Shown piece after piece: positions 49,405 through 56,443 of a stretch of DNA of 64,000 bases. How positions within the stretch are numbered: position 1 is the first letter of the stretch; each line of letters starts with the position of its first letter. This stretch comes from Chloroflexota bacterium (lineage in GTDB: Bacteria; Chloroflexota; FW602-bin22; JACPRP01): contig JACQUC010000252.1 in the NCBI GenBank assembly GCA_016210495.1, positions 15,727 through 79,726 on the forward strand. Direction: 5' to 3'. The notes beneath the pieces were generated by a model that was given only the letters and a program-made list of their open reading frames with translations, ran no database searches and was not told the DNA's origin. The position numbers and the translations under genes are program-made.

Positions 49405-50442
49405 ATGGAAGCGGAGTCGAAATCGTCGGTCGTGAGGAGTCGGGAGTTAAGCAAGCACGCGGCTCTGGGTTTAAGTGAAGATAATCTGCTGGAAATGTAC
49501 TACTGGCTCGTCCTGACGCGAACCCTGGACGACCGAATGTGGGCGCTGAATCGGCAGGGAAAAGTCTCATTCGTAATCTCGTGTCGCGGGCACGAGGGTG
49601 CACAAATCGGCAGCGCCTATGCGATCCGACGAGGCGAGGACATCGTCCTGCCCTACTATCGCGACACGGGCGTTGCCCTGGTGGTTGGGATGACGCCGCG
49701 AGATATTATGTTAAGCGTTTTCGCCCGTAACGCGGACCCGGCCAGCGGTGCACGACAGATGCCAGGCCATTTTGGCCAGTCCAAGCTCAAGATCCTCTCG
49801 GGATCGAGCCCGGTAGCCACACAGATTCCGCACGCCGCTGGCGCTGCGCTGGCCTCCAAAATCAAGAAGGAGAAAGCGGTCACCATCGTGTACTTCGGCG
49901 ATGGTGCCACCAGCAAAGGCGATTTTCACGAAGGACTCAACTTCGCCGGCATCTACAAGCTGCCCGTCGTATTCATTTGCGAGAACAACGGATACGCGAT
50001 CTCGGTGCCCCAGCGCAAACAGATGGGCATCACCAACATCGCCGACCGAGCCGCCGGCTATGGGTTCCCCGGCGTGACCGTCGATGGGAATGACGTGTTG
50101 GCGGTGTACGAAGTAGCGCGCGGGGCCATTGAGCGAGCCAGGCGAGGAGAAGGGCCGACGTTGATCGAAGCCAAGACATTTCGTGTTGTCCCACATTCGA
50201 GCGACGACGACGACCGGCGATATCGCACTCGAGAAGAGGTCGAGGAGTGGAAGAAGCGCGACCCGTTGGAACGCTTCAAGCGCTATCTCGAAGAACACGC
50301 GATTCTGAACGAGGAAGTTGAAAGCAAGATCCGGGACCGAGCGATCCGAGAGGTCGCCGACGCCACGGAATTCGCCGAGAAGAGCCCGCAACCACGGTCG
50401 GAAGACCTGACCAAGAATCTCTACTACGAGGGGCCGAGATGA
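49405..50442 (+). CDS. bkdA: Branched-chain-type 2-oxoacid dehydrogenase E1, alpha subunit
   Basis: A 345-residue E1-alpha of the second complex. LVLTRTLDDRMWALNRQGKVSFVISCRGHEGAQIGSAYA, YYRDTGVALVVGM, RQMPGHFGQ, the TPP motif FGDGATSKGDFHEGLNFAGIYKLPVVFICENN, and HSSDDDDRRYR near residue 265. The GHEA and HS-SDD patterns are those of BCKDH-like E1-alpha (substrates from Val, Leu and Ile) rather than PDH. ATG at 49405 behind GGAGGGAGG. It starts after a 118-base repeat-rich gap following lpdA. Confidence 0.88.
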   Translation: MEAESKSSVVRSRELSKHAALGLSEDNLLEMYYWLVLTRTLDDRMWALNRQGKVSFVISCRGHEGAQIGSAYAIRRGEDIVLPYYRDTGVALVVGMTPRDIMLSVFARNADPASGARQMPGHFGQSKLKILSGSSPVATQIPHAAGAALASKIKKEKAVTIVYFGDGATSKGDFHEGLNFAGIYKLPVVFICENNGYAISVPQRKQMGITNIADRAAGYGFPGVTVDGNDVLAVYEVARGAIERARRGEGPTLIEAKTFRVVPHSSDDDDRRYRTREEVEEWKKRDPLERFKRYLEEHAILNEEVESKIRDRAIREVADATEFAEKSPQPRSEDLTKNLYYEGPR

Positions 50443-50537
50443 GTGGGGACGCTTGTTTTAGTGAGACGCTTGAAAGTGAGACGCTTGAAATAGAGGGGTC
50501 TTGGTGCATGATACCGGCAATGCCCCCACCCCGCCCC

Positions 50538-50562
50538 GGGCGGACAGGGCCGCCGCCCCTAC
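50538..50562. repeat. Dispersed palindrome, stem GGGCGG/CCGCCC
   Basis: GGGCGGACAGGGCCGCCGCCCCTAC, an imperfect copy (the right arm lacks GT) in the gap between the E1-alpha and E1-beta genes. Confidence 0.65.
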
Positions 50563-50590
50563 GTGCTTGCCGGGCGGCTTCGCCACAGCC

Positions 50591-50615
50591 CAGGGCGAGG
50601 AGACCTCGCCCCTAC
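50591..50615. repeat. Dispersed palindrome, stem GGGCGAGG/CCTCGCCC
   Basis: GGGCGAGG-AGA-CCTCGCCCCTAC, 28 bases after the previous element. Same boundaries, different stem. Confidence 0.75.
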
Positions 50616-50658
50616 GGATTTGCATTTTACACCACGAGCTAAGCCGGGGAGGAGCAAC

Positions 50659-51639
50659 ATGGCAGTCAAAACGCTGATCGAAGCGGTGAGAGAGGCTCTT
50701 TTCGAAGAGATGCAACGCGACGAACGGGTCATAGTCCTGGGCGAGGATGTGGGCGTGCACGGCGGCGTCTTCCGGGCGACCGATGGGCTCTACAAGGAGT
50801 TTGGCGAGGATCGAGTTATCGATATGCCGCTGGCAGAATCGTCTATTGTGGGCGTGGCCATCGGCGCGGCGCTCAATGGCTTGCGGCCCGTGGCCGAAAT
50901 CCAGTTTGCCGACTTCATCCATTCGGCGCTGGAGCAGATCATGAGCGAAGCCGCCAAGATGCGCTATCGCTCCGCCGGCGCGTTCGGGTGCCCGATTGTG
51001 GTCAGGGCTCCCTACGGGGCGGGTGTTCACGGCGGAATGTTCCATTCGCAAAGCGTGGAGGCGCTTCTGGTGCATACACCCGGGCTCAAGGTGGTCATTC
51101 CGTCGACTCCACGCGAGACCAAGGGGTTGCTGAAAGCGGCCATCCGCGACGAGGACCCGGTGATGTTCTTCGAGCACAAGAGGTCCTACCGGCGTCTGAA
51201 GGAAGAGATACCCGAGGAAGAGTACACGGTGCCGATAGGCGTGGCCGACGTCAAACGCCAAGGAGAGGACATATCGGTCATCACGTACGGTGGGATGGTA
51301 CACGTGGCCCTCGAAGCAGCCGAGGCGCTCGAAAAAGAGGACATCTCGCTGGAAGTAGTAGACTTGCGGACGCTGCTGCCGATGGACAAGGAGGCGATCT
51401 ACAGTTCGGTGAGGAAGACGAGCAAAGCCATTGTGCTGCACGAGGACACCCGGACGCTGGGCGTTGGGGCAGAGATCGCCTCGCTCCTAGCCGAGGAGCT
51501 GTTCGAGTACCTGGACGGGCCGGTGGCCCGAGTGGCCGCGCCGGATACCCCGGTGCCTTATGCGTCGACGCTGGAAGAGGCTTTCTTGCCAAACGCCGAA
51601 AACTTGATCGCTGCAGCGCGCAAGCTGGCTGCGTACTAA
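50659..51639 (+). CDS. bkdB: Branched-chain-type 2-oxoacid dehydrogenase E1, beta subunit
   Basis: A 326-residue E1-beta: TLIEAVREALFEEMQRDERVIVLGEDVGVHGGVFRATDGL, DMPLAESSIVGVAIGAALNGLRPVAEIQFADFIHSALEQI, RAPYGAGVHGGMFHSQSVEA, VDLRTLLPMD. The GxHGGVFRAT stretch is typical of branched-chain E1-beta. The ATG at 50659 has GGGGAGGAG upstream; an in-frame extension to 50563 covers a palindromic repeat and is rejected. Confidence 0.91.
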   Translation: MAVKTLIEAVREALFEEMQRDERVIVLGEDVGVHGGVFRATDGLYKEFGEDRVIDMPLAESSIVGVAIGAALNGLRPVAEIQFADFIHSALEQIMSEAAKMRYRSAGAFGCPIVVRAPYGAGVHGGMFHSQSVEALLVHTPGLKVVIPSTPRETKGLLKAAIRDEDPVMFFEHKRSYRRLKEEIPEEEYTVPIGVADVKRQGEDISVITYGGMVHVALEAAEALEKEDISLEVVDLRTLLPMDKEAIYSSVRKTSKAIVLHEDTRTLGVGAEIASLLAEELFEYLDGPVARVAAPDTPVPYASTLEEAFLPNAENLIAAARKLAAY

Positions 51640-51654
51640 CCAGGAGGATAGGGC

Positions 51655-52992
51655 GTGACTACGAACATAACAATGCCGCAACTTGGCGAATCCGTCGCAG
51701 AGGGGACCATCGGGCGCTGGCTGAAAAAGGAAGGGGAGTTCGTCAAGAGAGACGAGCCACTGGTGGAGATCATCACAGACAAGGTCACGGCCGAGATGCC
51801 GTCGCCAGCGGAAGGCGTTTTGAAGAAGATCGTGGCGCCCGAGGGCGCGGTCGTACCGGTCGGCCGGGACATTGCACAGGTAGAGGAAGGAGGGGCACGG
51901 GTAGCGTCCGAAGTGGGCAAGCCAGAGGCCGCAGCAGGCCAAACGGCAGCGCGCGAGCCAGCGGGCATTGGGGCGGGCGCAGCAGCAGCCCCCGAGGTGG
52001 CATCGGTCATCGAGGAAGCGCGCCAGGTGGTCAAAGATGCCCAAAAGAGGTCGTCGCCCCTGGTCAGGAGGTTGGCGCAAGAGCACGGCGTGGACATAGG
52101 TCAGATCCAGGGCACCGGCTTAGGCGGGCGGGTCACGCGCGATGACATCCTGGATTTCATCGCCAGGCGCGAGGCCGCGGCCGCGGTGGCAGGGGCGCCC
52201 GCCCCTTCAGCGGCCCCGCAACCAACATTCACGGCGCCGCCTCAGCCTACCTATCAGCCGGCACCACCCCCGACCCCCGCGATTACGCTGGGCAAGGGGG
52301 ACGAGATCATCGAGCTAACGCCCATGCGGAGGATGATCGCCGAGCATATGGTGCGCAGCAAGCGCACGTCGCCACACGCGGCGACGATGACCGAGGTCGA
52401 CATGACGAACGTGGTGAAATGGCGAGAGGGGATCAAGGAGGAGTTTCGGCGCCGCGAGGGCGTAAACCTGACCTACGTGCCATTCGTTATGAAAGCCACA
52501 GTGGAGGCCTTGCGTGCGTTGCCAACAATGAACTCCACCTGGATCGACGACAAGATCGTGGTGAGGCGACAGATCAATCTCGGAATGGCGGTAGCCGTCG
52601 ACGCGGGCTTGATCGTGCCTGTGGTCCACAACGCGGACGAGAAGAGCATCGCCGGATTGGCCAGGGCGGTCAACGATCTGGCGGACAAGGCCAGAGCAGG
52701 CAAGCTCACGCTGCCCGAGGTGCAGGGGGGCACGTTTACGGTTAATAACACGGGCGCATTCGGATCCATTGTCTCGGTGCCCATTATCAATCAGCCACAG
52801 GCCGCCATAATGAGCATGGAGGCGATTGTAAAGCGGCCGGTGGTGATCGACGATGCGATCGCGATTCGCTCGATGATGTACCTCTGTCTGTCATTCGACC
52901 ACCGGATCGTCGACGGCGCAATAGCGGGTAGATTCTTGCAGAAGGTGAAGCAGTGGTTGGAGGCATTCGGGCCCCACGTGCCGCTGTATTAG
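51655..52992 (+). CDS. bkdC: Dihydrolipoamide acyltransferase (E2, branched-chain type)
   Basis: A 445-residue E2. Lipoyl domain (1-77) with the lysine in ITDKVTAEMPS (K43 or so), an Ala/Pro linker, the E1/E3-binding domain (SPLVRRLAQEHGVDIGQIQGTGLGGRVTRDDIL, ~125-165), a second long Pro/Ala linker, and the catalytic domain with TPMRRMIAEHMVRSKRTSPHAATMTEVDMT and SFDHRIVDGAIAGRFL, which holds the full HxxxDG motif. GTG start behind AGGAGGATAGG. With the two E1 subunits before it, it forms the second complex; lipA follows after one base. Confidence 0.93.
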   Translation: MTTNITMPQLGESVAEGTIGRWLKKEGEFVKRDEPLVEIITDKVTAEMPSPAEGVLKKIVAPEGAVVPVGRDIAQVEEGGARVASEVGKPEAAAGQTAAREPAGIGAGAAAAPEVASVIEEARQVVKDAQKRSSPLVRRLAQEHGVDIGQIQGTGLGGRVTRDDILDFIARREAAAAVAGAPAPSAAPQPTFTAPPQPTYQPAPPPTPAITLGKGDEIIELTPMRRMIAEHMVRSKRTSPHAATMTEVDMTNVVKWREGIKEEFRRREGVNLTYVPFVMKATVEALRALPTMNSTWIDDKIVVRRQINLGMAVAVDAGLIVPVVHNADEKSIAGLARAVNDLADKARAGKLTLPEVQGGTFTVNNTGAFGSIVSVPIINQPQAAIMSMEAIVKRPVVIDDAIAIRSMMYLCLSFDHRIVDGAIAGRFLQKVKQWLEAFGPHVPLY

Positions 52993-52993
52993 T

Positions 52994-53857
52994 ATGGAGA
53001 GCAGTGTACGGCGGCCGGACTGGCTGAAGGTTCGGCTGCCACAGGGTATCAACTACGGGGAAATCAAGGGGCTGCTGCGAGGGCTGGGGCTGCACAGCGT
53101 GTGCGAAGAGGCTCACTGCCCCAACATAGGTGAGTGCTTTGAAAGCCGGACGGCGACCTTTCTGATTCTCGGCAGAGTCTGCACGCGCAGGTGCGGGTTT
53201 TGCGCGATCGAATCGGGCAGGCCAACGGAACTGGATTGGAACGAGCCCGAGCGGGTGGCCAGGGCCGTGGCCGAGGTCAGGCTGAGGCACGTGGTGATCA
53301 CGTCCGTCACGCGAGATGATCTGGCCGACGGCGGGGCGGCGATCTTCGCGGCGACCATCGAGAGGATTCGCGCGCACATCCCAAGCTGCAGGATCGAGGT
53401 CTTGATTCCCGATTTCCAGGGCTCGACCCGGGCCCTGCAAGCGGTGGTGGCGGCAAAGCCAGACGTCTTGAACCATAACATGGAAACGGTGCGTCGCCTG
53501 TCGCGCCGCGTACGACCTCGTGCGGACTACCAGCGATCGCTCGAGCTGCTGGCGGGCGCCAAGAGGATGGACGGTATCACGCTCACGAAGTCGGGTCTGA
53601 TGCTGGGCCTCGGGGAAACCTGGCAAGAGATCGTCGACACGATGAAGGATTTGCGGCTGGCAGGCTGCAACATCCTGACCATTGGGCAGTACCTGCGTCC
53701 CTCGGCAGATCACCTGCCGGTGGAGCGATTCTACACACCAGATGTCTTCACGGAACTCAAGGCCCAGGGCGAGCGGCTGGGATTCCAGCACGTAGAAGCT
53801 GGCCCGCTGGTTCGTAGCTCCTATCACGCGGCACTACAGGTGATAGATGCGAGATAG
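52994..53857 (+). CDS. lipA: Lipoyl synthase
   Basis: A 287-residue radical SAM enzyme that inserts two sulfur atoms into octanoyl groups on E2 lysines. The auxiliary cluster cysteines are C37, C42 and C48 (CEEAHCPNIGEC), the radical SAM cluster C63, C67 and C70 (CTRRCGFC), and the C-terminal RSSYHA supplies the conserved Arg-Ser-Ser ligand. Starts one base after the E2 stop, so it is in the same operon as its substrate proteins. Confidence 0.96.
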   Translation: MESSVRRPDWLKVRLPQGINYGEIKGLLRGLGLHSVCEEAHCPNIGECFESRTATFLILGRVCTRRCGFCAIESGRPTELDWNEPERVARAVAEVRLRHVVITSVTRDDLADGGAAIFAATIERIRAHIPSCRIEVLIPDFQGSTRALQAVVAAKPDVLNHNMETVRRLSRRVRPRADYQRSLELLAGAKRMDGITLTKSGLMLGLGETWQEIVDTMKDLRLAGCNILTIGQYLRPSADHLPVERFYTPDVFTELKAQGERLGFQHVEAGPLVRSSYHAALQVIDAR

Positions 53858-53886
53858 GCATGCGTGCGAGGTTCCGACCCTCACCC

Positions 53887-53913
53887 GTGCCCTCTTCCAG
53901 AGGGAGAGGGCAC
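53887..53913. repeat. GTGCCCTC hairpin
   Basis: GTGCCCTC/GAGGGCAC around a loop containing TTCCAGAGGGA, preceded by CCCTCACCC. Related to the CCCTCTCCC hairpin at 31298. Confidence 0.6.
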
Positions 53914-53967
53914 GGGGCGCTTCATCCAGGTTCTCTTGCCATCGTACCAAGTTCTTAGCTGGACGCG

Positions 53968-53996
53968 TAGAGGGCGCGATAGAATCGCGTCCCTAC
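53968..53996. repeat. Dispersed palindrome, stem GGGCGCGAT/ATCGCGTCCC
   Basis: TAGAGGGCGCGAT-AGA-ATCGCGTCCCTAC. Keeps the TAG...CTA ends with another stem. It lies just before lipB, within the upstream extension of its ORF. Confidence 0.7.
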
Positions 53997-54022
53997 CTGT
54001 CCCACGAGGGATGACAACTGCT

Positions 54023-54760
54023 ATGTGGAGTTTCGGAAGGCCGCGGCCGGGGGTCGAGGTGTGCCAGGTGCTGCGGTTGGGCCGACTGGACTATCTGGAT
54101 GCCCGGGAGCTTCAGCGCGAGCTGGTTGCGGCGCGCGGCGCGGGACGGATTCCCGACACGCTGGTCTTGCTGGAGCATCCCCACACCTACACCAACGGGC
54201 GCGCCGGGCGCGATGCGAACTTGCTTATCGACGATAAGCAGCTAGCAGCGATTGGGGCGAGTTACGTCCGCGCGGACCGGGGCGGGGACATCACCTACCA
54301 CGGGCCTGGGCAGATCGTGGGGTATCCCATCCTAGATCTTCGCCGGTGGCGGCAAGACCTGCACCTCTACCTGCGAGCATTAGAGGAAGTCCTCATCGTG
54401 ACGCTGGCGGATTTTGGCATAGCGGCCGGACGATTGGCAGGTTGTACAGGAGTATGGGTTGGGGAGAAAAAGATCGCGGCCATCGGGGTGCGCGTCAACT
54501 CGTGGATCACCAGCCACGGCTTTGCGTTGAACGTCGACACGGACCTCAGCTACTTCCGGCATATCGTCCCTTGCGGCTTGATCGGCAAGGAGGCGACCTC
54601 GATGGCCAGGATCCTAGGCCATCAAGTTGGAAATGAAGCAGTCGAGAGCCGACTGCTTCATTTTTTTGGCCAGGCGTTCTGCTTGGAAATGGGACCTCGG
54701 TCAATCGCGGGATCGACTACGACGCTTGATCGAGAACTTTGTTCTGCGCCACCGCCATGA
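54023..54760 (+). CDS. lipB: Octanoyl-(acyl carrier protein) transferase
   Basis: A 245-residue LipB: transfers octanoyl from ACP to E2 lysines, the step before LipA. LVLLEHPHTYTNGR, RGGDITYHGPGQIVGYPILDL (86-106), the catalytic lysine K150 in GEKKIAAIGVRV, HGFALNVDTDLSYF and catalytic C184 in IVPCGL are all present. ATG at 54023 is used because upstream starts run through two repeats; ATG 54011 is possible. After about residue 222 (FCLEM) the reading frame continues for some 23 unconserved residues. A full terminator hairpin with seven T lies inside the coding sequence at 54635-54667, before the stop codon. Confidence 0.9.
   Translation: MWSFGRPRPGVEVCQVLRLGRLDYLDARELQRELVAARGAGRIPDTLVLLEHPHTYTNGRAGRDANLLIDDKQLAAIGASYVRADRGGDITYHGPGQIVGYPILDLRRWRQDLHLYLRALEEVLIVTLADFGIAAGRLAGCTGVWVGEKKIAAIGVRVNSWITSHGFALNVDTDLSYFRHIVPCGLIGKEATSMARILGHQVGNEAVESRLLHFFGQAFCLEMGPRSIAGSTTTLDRELCSAPPP
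54635..54667 (+). terminator. Intrinsic-terminator-like hairpin inside lipB
   Basis: GAAGCAGTCG pairs with CGACTGCTTC (10 bp) around AGAGC, followed by A and seven T (54661-54667). It lies 93 bases before the lipB TGA. If it works, the message would end without a stop codon. It also faces the convergent coxS gene. Confidence 0.7.
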
Positions 54761-55199
54761 TGGCCTGCACGATCTTAACGTAGCCGGTGCAGCGGCAGAG
54801 GTTGCCGGCGATGCCCCGCCTAACCTCTTCCTCGGTTGGATTCGGGTTATCGTCCAGGAAGGACTTGGCGGCCAGGATCATGCCGGGCGTGCAGTAGCCG
54901 CACTGAATGGCGCCGTATTGAATGAACGCTTCCTGCAGCGGATGCAGCTTGTGATCTTGAGCTAGCCCCTCGATAGTCGCAATGGACTTGCCCTGGGCCG
55001 ACACGGCCAGAACCAGGCAGGAGTTGACGGCCTTGCCGTCGATGATGACTGTGCAGGCACCGCAATCGCCGGTGTCGCAACCTTTCTTGGTACCGGTGAG
55101 GCCGATCTCGCGACGTATCACGTCCAGCAGAGTCCAGTGAGGCTCCACAAATACCGAATAGGCTTCGCCGTTGACCGTGAGCTCGATGTTCTTTTTCAA
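54717..55199 (-). CDS. coxS: [2Fe-2S] subunit of a molybdenum hydroxylase (CoxS-like)
   Basis: A 160-residue small subunit of the xanthine/CO dehydrogenase family. The plant-type [2Fe-2S] domain has GCDTGDCGACTV (with C47-type pattern and a further C in VNSCLVL), and the second domain has QCGYCTPGMI and GNLCRCTGYVKI. It shuttles electrons between the Mo-binding large subunit and the FAD subunit. ATG at 55199; 15 bases after coxM. Its 3' end overlaps lipB (convergent) by 44 bases. The Mo-binding large subunit is not encoded in the window. Confidence 0.94.
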   Translation of the reverse strand: MKKNIELTVNGEAYSVFVEPHWTLLDVIRREIGLTGTKKGCDTGDCGACTVIIDGKAVNSCLVLAVSAQGKSIATIEGLAQDHKLHPLQEAFIQYGAIQCGYCTPGMILAAKSFLDDNPNPTEEEVRRGIAGNLCRCTGYVKIVQAIMAVAQNKVLDQAS

Positions 55200-55214
55200 G
55201 CGAGTTACCTCCTT

Positions 55215-56078
55215 TTACCTACCTGCTCTGTCCAAGGCCAGTTTGGCCGCTCTTCTCACCAGCACGCCGACCATTTCGCGCCGATACCAGGCCGAGCCCC
55301 GGATGTCGGTAATGGGGCGTGACTCCTCGGAAGCCCACTGGGCGGCGCTGGCGATGAGCTCGTCGGTAAGGGGCTGCCCCATCAGAATTGCTTCGGCCTT
55401 TGGCGCTCTCATCGGTATGGGGGCGACGGCGCCCAGGGCGATTCTCGCCCGCGCACAGACGCCGTTCTTGAGCGCGACGTAAACGGCCACGCCGACCACG
55501 GCCAGGTCCATAGCTCGCCGGGGGCTGAGCTTCAAGTAAGCGGCGCCGCTATTTGGCTCCGGATTGGGTACCTGGAGCTCGGTGGCGATCTCGTTGGCGG
55601 CAAGCACGGTCTTACCGGGTCCCTCAAAGAAGTCTCTCAAGGGCACGATCCTCTGACCAGAAGGGCCGACGATGCTCATTCTGGCATCGTACACGAGCAA
55701 AGGACCCGCCGTTTCGGCGGAGGGAGATGCGTTGCAGATGTTGCCTACCACCGTACCTAGGTTCCGCACCTGCCGTGATCCGACGAGCAGACAAGCTTCG
55801 GCGAGGGCAAGGTATTTCGTCTGCACATCCTGGGAAGCCAAGATGTCGTTGTGAGTGGCCAACGCGCCGATGCGGAGCAAGCCCTGAGATTCGTCGTAAA
55901 GGACGGACGACAGGTCAGGTATCTTAGTCAGGGCGACGACACTGCCATAGCTGTACTTTTGCATTTTCATGCCGACCAGAAGGTCAGTGCCGCCGGCCAT
56001 AAGCTTGACTGCCTCTTTCTCCGATAAGAGCGCAATCGCCTCCTGGATGGTGCTTGGCTCGTAGTACTCGAACCGCAT
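55215..56078 (-). CDS. coxM: FAD-binding subunit of a molybdenum hydroxylase (CoxM-like)
   Basis: A 287-residue FAD subunit. FEYYEPSTIQEAIALLSEKEAVKLMAGGTDLLVGMK includes the FAD loop AGGTDL; RQVRNLGTVVGNICNASPSAETAGPLLVYDA contains the second FAD motif TVVGNICNASPSA; and the C-terminal domain is the CO_deh_flav_C type (AYLKLSPRRAMDLAVVGVAV). ATG at 56078 behind GGAGGGAGA. Transcribed with coxS from a promoter about 230 bases upstream. Without a large subunit nearby the substrate cannot be predicted. Confidence 0.94.
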   Translation of the reverse strand: MRFEYYEPSTIQEAIALLSEKEAVKLMAGGTDLLVGMKMQKYSYGSVVALTKIPDLSSVLYDESQGLLRIGALATHNDILASQDVQTKYLALAEACLLVGSRQVRNLGTVVGNICNASPSAETAGPLLVYDARMSIVGPSGQRIVPLRDFFEGPGKTVLAANEIATELQVPNPEPNSGAAYLKLSPRRAMDLAVVGVAVYVALKNGVCARARIALGAVAPIPMRAPKAEAILMGQPLTDELIASAAQWASEESRPITDIRGSAWYRREMVGVLVRRAAKLALDRAGR

Positions 56079-56345
56079 TGGTCTCCCTCCTCGATGCTCG
56101 AAGATGTGTCGAACAAGACGAACTCACGCCTTCGGGCCGCCGACAACGGCGCTAGGGCAAGCGCCGAAAGCCAGGCAACACCGACAAAGTGGTCTAATAA
56201 TCGTTTTCAGCCTTGAGGGACCTGCGTGACTTGGCCACCCTGGACGCCGGGGGCATGTATTCTTGCCACGTTGGCGCCGGCAGCCATTGGGACAAACCTA
56301 TCTCCAAGTTGGAGACAGTCTACATCAGCCTTGCAGGTTTGTCAA
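56079..56345 (-). promoter_or_regulatory. Promoter and long structured leader of coxMS
   Basis: On the reverse strand TTGACA (56340-56345), 17 bases, TAGACT (56317-56322); transcription from about 56310 leaves a ~231-base leader. Hairpins visible by eye: CTCCAA/TTGGAG, GCCGG...GGCA...TGCC...CCGGC, and GGCGCT/AGCGCC nested in TTCGG/CCGAA. A riboswitch, perhaps for molybdenum cofactor, is conceivable, but I do not see the known Moco consensus. The bases 56346-56443 hold nothing clear. Confidence 0.5.
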
Positions 56346-56443
56346 GCGAAATGAGTAGCGAAATGGGCAACGGCGAAATAGGCTATGACCGGCCACTTTC
56401 GCTGCCTCTGGTCTGGGATCCCAGGCTGCGGATGGGCCCAGCC

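Noticed and set aside
56079..56310. Molybdenum cofactor riboswitch ahead of coxMS
   Set aside because: Hairpins are present, but the known Moco consensus could not be matched by eye; kept only as an unassigned leader.
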